Positions 60,706 through 64,000 of a stretch of 64,000 nt of DNA are shown here, piece after piece (within the stretch, counting starts at the first letter, position 1; each line of letters begins with the position of its first letter). A program made the position numbers and the translations under genes. The notes beneath the pieces are model-generated. The model did not search any database, was not told the origin of the DNA, and saw only the letters and a program-made list of their open reading frames with translations. The stretch is from Populus alba (taxonomy: Eukaryota > Streptophyta > Magnoliopsida > Malpighiales > Salicaceae), in assembly GCF_005239225.2 (NCBI RefSeq), contig NC_133296.1, positions 2,790,001 to 2,854,000 of the forward strand, written 5' to 3'.

Positions 60706-61213
60706 ATGGCTTCTTCAAGGGAAGGACACTGCAGGGGAGTTCGAAAGAGACCATGGGGTCACTATGCTGCAGAAATACATGACCCATGGAAGCAAACACG
60801 GGTATGGCTAGGCACATTTGATACACCTGAAGAAGCTGCTCTCGCTTATGATGGTGCAGCTCGTTCTCTTCGTGGAGCTAAGGCGAAGACTAACTTCCCA
60901 TCGCCACCTTCCACTTCTGGTCTCTCTCTCGACCTCAATCTTCCATCCGACCCTCACCACCACCACCTTCGTTGGAGTTCAAGTCCTCATGTCAGGTCCC
61001 ACAGGTTTGGTGGTCTTGGTGAGTTCTTGCAGATTGGATTAAAGAAATGAACTTCAATGCTACTGAGGCTGCAACAGCTTCTGGGCCAGTAGTGAAGATA
61101 GAGGGTACTGGTGTTGGTGCTGTAGCTGGAGCTCTTCTGCTACTGCTAGCTGGAAGAGGCGTGCCTTGCTGGTTGCTGATGCATGCTCACAATGCATGGA
61201 GGGGCTGAGATGA
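60706..61213 (+). pseudogene. AP2/ERF transcription factor gene captured inside a gypsy LTR
   Basis: The ATG at 60706 opens a 114-codon frame with a full ERF-type DNA-binding domain at residues 9-65 ([40 protein letters not shown]) and Ala/Asp at the ERF-defining positions. DLNLP at 76-80 is an EAR-type repression motif. After the stop at 61050 the sequence remains protein-like in other frames ([20 protein letters not shown], then WKRRALLVADACSQCMEGLR with a tga at 61211-61213), so the ancestral protein was longer and is frameshifted twice. Two residues that are normally Arg/Lys and Arg in the binding surface are His19 and His25. ERF proteins bind GCC-box DNA in the nucleus. The gene is antisense to the retroelement. 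A truncated protein could still be made, but decay is more likely. Confidence 0.88.
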
Positions 61214-61848
61214 AGGACGATGGTTAATGGGGAGAGTGAGAGCGGGGAGGATGAAAAAGGAAAAGGCCGAGGAGGGGGGAGGTATGGCTGGTTTCAGCAG
61301 GGAAGAACAGAGGAAAAAGCTGGGGGAGGGGGCAGCAACGGCTAGTCTAGGATTCTGCCGTGCCCCCTCCTTTTTTTTTTGTCAATGTCTTTTTTCATAG
61401 GGTTTCGAGTAATAGCTTTCTTTCGGGGTTTTCTCCTTTTTTAGGGTTTCTCTCTCTTTTGTAGGTTTCTCTCCTTAATTTCCCTCCCTTTTCTTTTGCA
61501 TAGACTGGGATCAATATTTATAGTGCAATAGTCCTATCGCTTGTAAGAAATAAAGTCTCAATCAAACTCATTCTCTTTTTTGAAATCCAAATTATAATCA
61601 AATTCGAAATCAGACAACTTTCATTATCTTGAAGGTAAGGATTATCTTGAAAATAAGGATTATTTCGAAAGTAAGGATTATCTCAAAGATAAGGATAGAA
61701 TGGCAAAAGCACATTATAGTCCTTAATTTTCACGCAAGTTGACAAATCACACTTTTCATCGAAATAAGTCTCTGATCTTTTAATTTTACAGTTTAAACCC
61801 CTGTAAAAATTAAATTAAAAGCCAATGGGCCAAAATTGGGTTATGACA

Positions 61849-62015
61849 ACATTGATACACGTCACCATTTTATCCGAGAACATGTGAAGAATACAAAAGT
61901 CGAACTAATATCCTGCAAAACAAATGATCAAGTTGCAGATATCTTCACAAAGCCATTGAAGGGAGAAATATTTATCAGACTAAAGTTCATGATTGGCATG
62001 ACATCCCTCGATTGA
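61849..62015 (+). pseudogene. Copia B pol, C-terminal remnant
   Basis: In frame it reads NIDTRHHFIREHVKNTKVEL, continues to NDQVADIFTKPLKGEIF and ends with tga at 62013-62015, the standard end of copia RNase H. It is separated from the 5' part by the nested gypsy element. Confidence 0.92.
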
Positions 62016-62381
62016 GTTTAAAGGGGAGATTTGTTCAACTTAAACTTAATCTAGAAGGTCAAGGAAGGCAACCACCGCCCAGCCAGCCACTAGCTGTCAC
62101 CGACCAACCGCCAGCCCCCAGCTGCCACCGCCTAGCCGCCAGCCGCCAGCCACCTTCACACCTAAAAGTTTGAATTTTCTTGTTTTGAATTTGTGTATAA
62201 ATAGGCAGCTAAGCTTATGTTATTTTGTGTGGTGTAGAGAGGAACACTAGATATAGAGAGAGAGGGCGTGTATTAAGATTTTGTGTTATTGTAAACTTTT
62301 GTTCTTGAAATAAAACTTTGTGTTTTATCCCTTCTGAGTGTTTTAAAGCCACCACCAGTGGTTTTTCCCACCAACAGGTTT

Positions 62382-63212
62382 CACTCCCTTAAGCTGAATC
62401 ACTCTCTTTTTTTTGAAGGCAAATGCATTTTGACAGTTTGCTATTGTAGTCCTGTAATCTAAGCTACACGGAGGATTCTTCAAGAGTTCACTGTGAAGAA
62501 CTCTGTGTAGTTGATAGTTTAAGTTTTTGCAGTATGATCAGTGTGGATTCATAGTTTAAGTGCAGATGCATAGGATGTGGAGCAATTCTTGGTATATATA
62601 TCTCCTTCTAGCAGCCTCTCATGCTAGTGCTCATGTTTTAGAACATCTTAGGTTGTAGTAGGAGATTATATCTGGACTTGTTTTCTCTATTGATTCTGAT
62701 TAGTCAGCGCTGCCAAAATCACTCCTACCATATACATGTTTGTTCATTTCAGCTCAATATTGTTTATTACAAGGGATGAATCAGAATCTTGAAACCCAGG
62801 TGTCCTCATTATAGCAAAGAGCCTTTATTTACTTGATTGATAATAATACTGTACTAAAACATATTAATCGTTGAGGGAACAAAATACAAAGCAGAGAAAT
62901 AATTTATTACAAACAAAAGTACGAAAGTTGAAAGGAACATAAGTCGAAACAATCAAATACTAATTTATTCATTTCAGCTCAATATTGAATTGAATATTTC
63001 TTTTATTACAAGGGATGAAACAGGATTTTGAAACCCAGGTCTCCTCATTATAGCAAAGAGCCATTACTTAATTTTTTTGATAATAATACTGTACTAAAAC
63101 ATATTAATCGTTGAAGAAACAAAATACAAAGCAGTGAAATAATTTATTACAAACAAAAGTACACAAGTCGAAACAATCACATCCTAATTATAAAAAATCT
63201 TTTGGAAAATTC
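62382..63212. repeat. Segmental-duplication block, copy 3 (right part) and doubled kinase 3' flank
   Basis: It resumes tcactcccttaagctgaatc as at 6667. 62515-62740 matches 37.52-37.73 kb. From about 62745 the receptor-kinase 3' flank appears twice in tandem (about 62745-62960 and 62965-63212), each with tcagctcaatattg, gatgaa-cag and aatttattacaaacaaaagt. Confidence 0.8.
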
Positions 63213-63331
63213 TCAGCCTGTCACAGTTGTTTGAGGCATCAGATCTTCCAATGTTATTGCGGAGAATGACTTTGGCAGTGGAGGCCATCGAGCTATGAGC
63301 TCCGAAGCTACGTGTCGCATGGTTGGCCTAG
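63213..63331 (-). pseudogene. LRR receptor kinase, last 39 codons only
   Basis: The minus strand encodes a stretch ending in [20 protein letters not shown] plus TTVTG and a tga, nearly identical to the C-termini of RLK1 and RLK2. It stops abruptly at about 63331, where ZDS exon sequence begins. Confidence 0.9.
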
Positions 63332-63919
63332 TAGATTGCCCTGAGTCCAGTTGTAAAGGCTCTTGTTGATCCTGATGGTGCATTGAGGGACATAAGGAAT
63401 TTAGATAGTGTAAGAATTATCTCATTTCTCTTTCTTTTGATTAGTTGCCCAGGTCATTTTGTTAATATTATCATTGAAATTACATTTTCTTCTTACAGAT
63501 CAGCTTCTTTGATTGGTTTTTGTCCAAAGGTGGAACACGCATGAGTATCCAAAGAATGTGGGATCCTGTTGCTTATGCCCTTGGGTTTATTGACTGTGAT
63601 AACATCAGTGCTCGGTGCATGCTTACCATATTCTCATTGTTTGCCACCAAGACAGAGGCTTCTTTACTTCGTATGCTCAAGGGTTCTCCAGATGTTTACT
63701 TGAGTGGTCCCATTAGAAAGTATATCGAAGATAAAGGAGGCAGGTACAGTTGTAAATATAGGTTCAAGGTCATTACTTGTAAACTTTTTTTGGGTCTCAC
63801 AATAATTGATACTCTTTATCTGCAAGAGCAGGTTTCATTTGAGTTGGGGATGCAGACAGATAATTTATGATAGATCACCAGATGGAGAAATACATGTCAC
63901 AGGACTTGCCTTGTCGAAG
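63332..63919 (+). pseudogene. ZDS: Zeta-carotene desaturase (ZDS), three internal exons (gene may continue past 64000)
   Basis: Exon a (about 63334-63409) encodes [20 protein letters not shown] plus RNLDS and ends before gtaaga. Exon b (63500-63743) starts after a tacag acceptor with [20 protein letters not shown], continues through [20 protein letters not shown] to KYIEDKGG and ends at gtacag. Exon c (about 63832-63919) starts after gcag, gives [20 protein letters not shown] plus HVTGLALSK and ends at gtaaat. All three join in frame with no stop. The N-terminal part with the FAD-binding GxGxxG region is absent: the DNA before exon a is a receptor-kinase end. If the gene continues rightward it is at best 5'-truncated. 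ZDS acts in plastid carotenoid synthesis. Confidence 0.88.
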
Positions 63920-64000
63920 GTAAATGGCTTTTCATTTTCCTTATTTTAAACTTGATCCTCTAGGACATTGATGCTGTGATATTATCATTTACATGTTCAA
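63920..64000 (+). other. ZDS intron, runs off the window
   Basis: It follows a gtaaatgg donor and is AT-rich, with no acceptor before the edge. Confidence 0.6.

Larger units (their letters stand above)
55616..61848 (-). mobile_element. Ty3/gypsy (Tat/Ogre-like) element nested in copia B, 3' LTR missing
   Basis: In minus orientation the order is 5' LTR (61848-59773), primer-binding site region, gag (59232-58201), then noncoding spacer with tandem repeats down to about 55616. Pol and the 3' LTR are absent. Copia codons flank both ends, but about 500 codons of copia pol between them are gone. A deletion therefore probably removed the gypsy 3' LTR and neighbouring copia sequence together, or the element inserted into an already deleted copia. 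Confidence 0.8.
59773..61848 (-). mobile_element. 5' LTR of gypsy element, 2076 bp, carrying an ERF gene
   Basis: Ends are tgtcgcacccgac and gggttatgaca. A TATA-like ctataaatatt on the minus strand (61522-61513) supports leftward transcription. Everything left of it, including the AP2/ERF sequence at 60.7-61.2 kb, would then lie in the transcribed part of the LTR. Near 60510-60500 the minus strand reads caggtaagctt, a strong splice-donor match; similar caggttagctt (48 kb) and ctaggtattc (first LTR) sit at the equivalent place. The first 450 nt align with 47.31-47.75 kb. Confidence 0.82.
52472..62376 (+). mobile_element. Ty1/copia retrotransposon B, interrupted by a gypsy element
   Basis: The LTRs are 52472-52811 (340 bp) and 62032-62376 (345 bp), each beginning tgtt and ending ccaaca. 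The target duplication is ggttt on both sides. The initiator-Met primer-binding site tggtatcagagc starts at 52814, and the purine tract aaggggag at 62021-62028 precedes the 3' LTR. Pol runs to about 55615, then foreign gypsy DNA occupies 55616-61848, after which the last codons of pol resume. Most of reverse transcriptase and RNase H is lost between the two parts. Confidence 0.95.

Noticed and set aside
1..64000. CRISPR arrays, bacterial operons, tRNA and rRNA genes
   Set aside because: No regularly spaced short repeats of that kind, no operon-like gene spacing, and no tRNA or rRNA sequence was seen; the tRNA-like boxes at 16.6-16.9 kb belong to SINEs.

Overview
The window is nuclear DNA from a dicot, most likely a Salicaceae genome such as Populus. 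This is inferred from intron-containing LRR receptor kinases of the MIK2-like type, fragments of a plastid carotenoid gene, a TIR-NBS-LRR relic, plant Helitron, SINE and hAT signatures, and very AT-rich intergenic DNA. No bacterial gene organisation, CRISPR array, tRNA or rRNA gene was seen. I ran no database search; family names rest on motif recognition.

Layout: 1-1545 is the end of a Ty3/gypsy LTR. 4.2-5.6 kb is a gypsy gag relic joined to a broken LRR-kinase fragment. 5.6-7.3 kb is a duplicated block with a DUF2358-like exon pair. 7.4-8.0 kb holds the last two exons of zeta-carotene desaturase (ZDS). 9.2-10.6 kb holds a broken unrecognised gene beside a hAT-like element. 11.3-15.0 kb is an intact-looking LRR receptor kinase with 29 repeats. 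16.6-17.0 kb holds two adjacent SINEs, and 18-22.5 kb two head-to-tail Helitrons. 22.5-27.2 kb is duplicated noncoding DNA with a second DUF2358 relic. 27.3-29.5 kb is a TNL resistance-gene relic lacking its front half. 29.7-35.1 kb is a Ty1/copia element with both LTRs and a target duplication. 38.2-41.0 kb is a second intact-looking receptor kinase, with 16 repeats. 42.3-46.7 kb is an old copia relic. 47.3-49.9 kb is a gypsy LTR plus repeats. 50.5-52.5 kb is the third duplicated block. 52.5-62.4 kb is a copia element whose pol is interrupted by a rearranged gypsy element. That gypsy LTR carries an AP2/ERF transcription-factor gene. At the right edge an LRR-kinase 3' end is joined to three ZDS exons that remain in frame.

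Only the two receptor kinases look like working genes; the right-hand ZDS exons could belong to one that continues past the edge. The rest is a cluster of co-duplicated fragments (kinase, ZDS, DUF2358 and shared noncoding blocks) expanded by unequal exchange and invaded repeatedly by transposons. The most unusual items are the ERF gene inside a gypsy LTR, the two ZDS pieces at opposite ends of the cluster, the exact 7-repeat (504-nt) expansion in the larger kinase, and the paired Helitrons with long internal inverted repeats.

Several protein-like reading frames begin at TTG rather than ATG. For the two kinases I moved the start to the first in-frame ATG pair, just ahead of a clear signal peptide.
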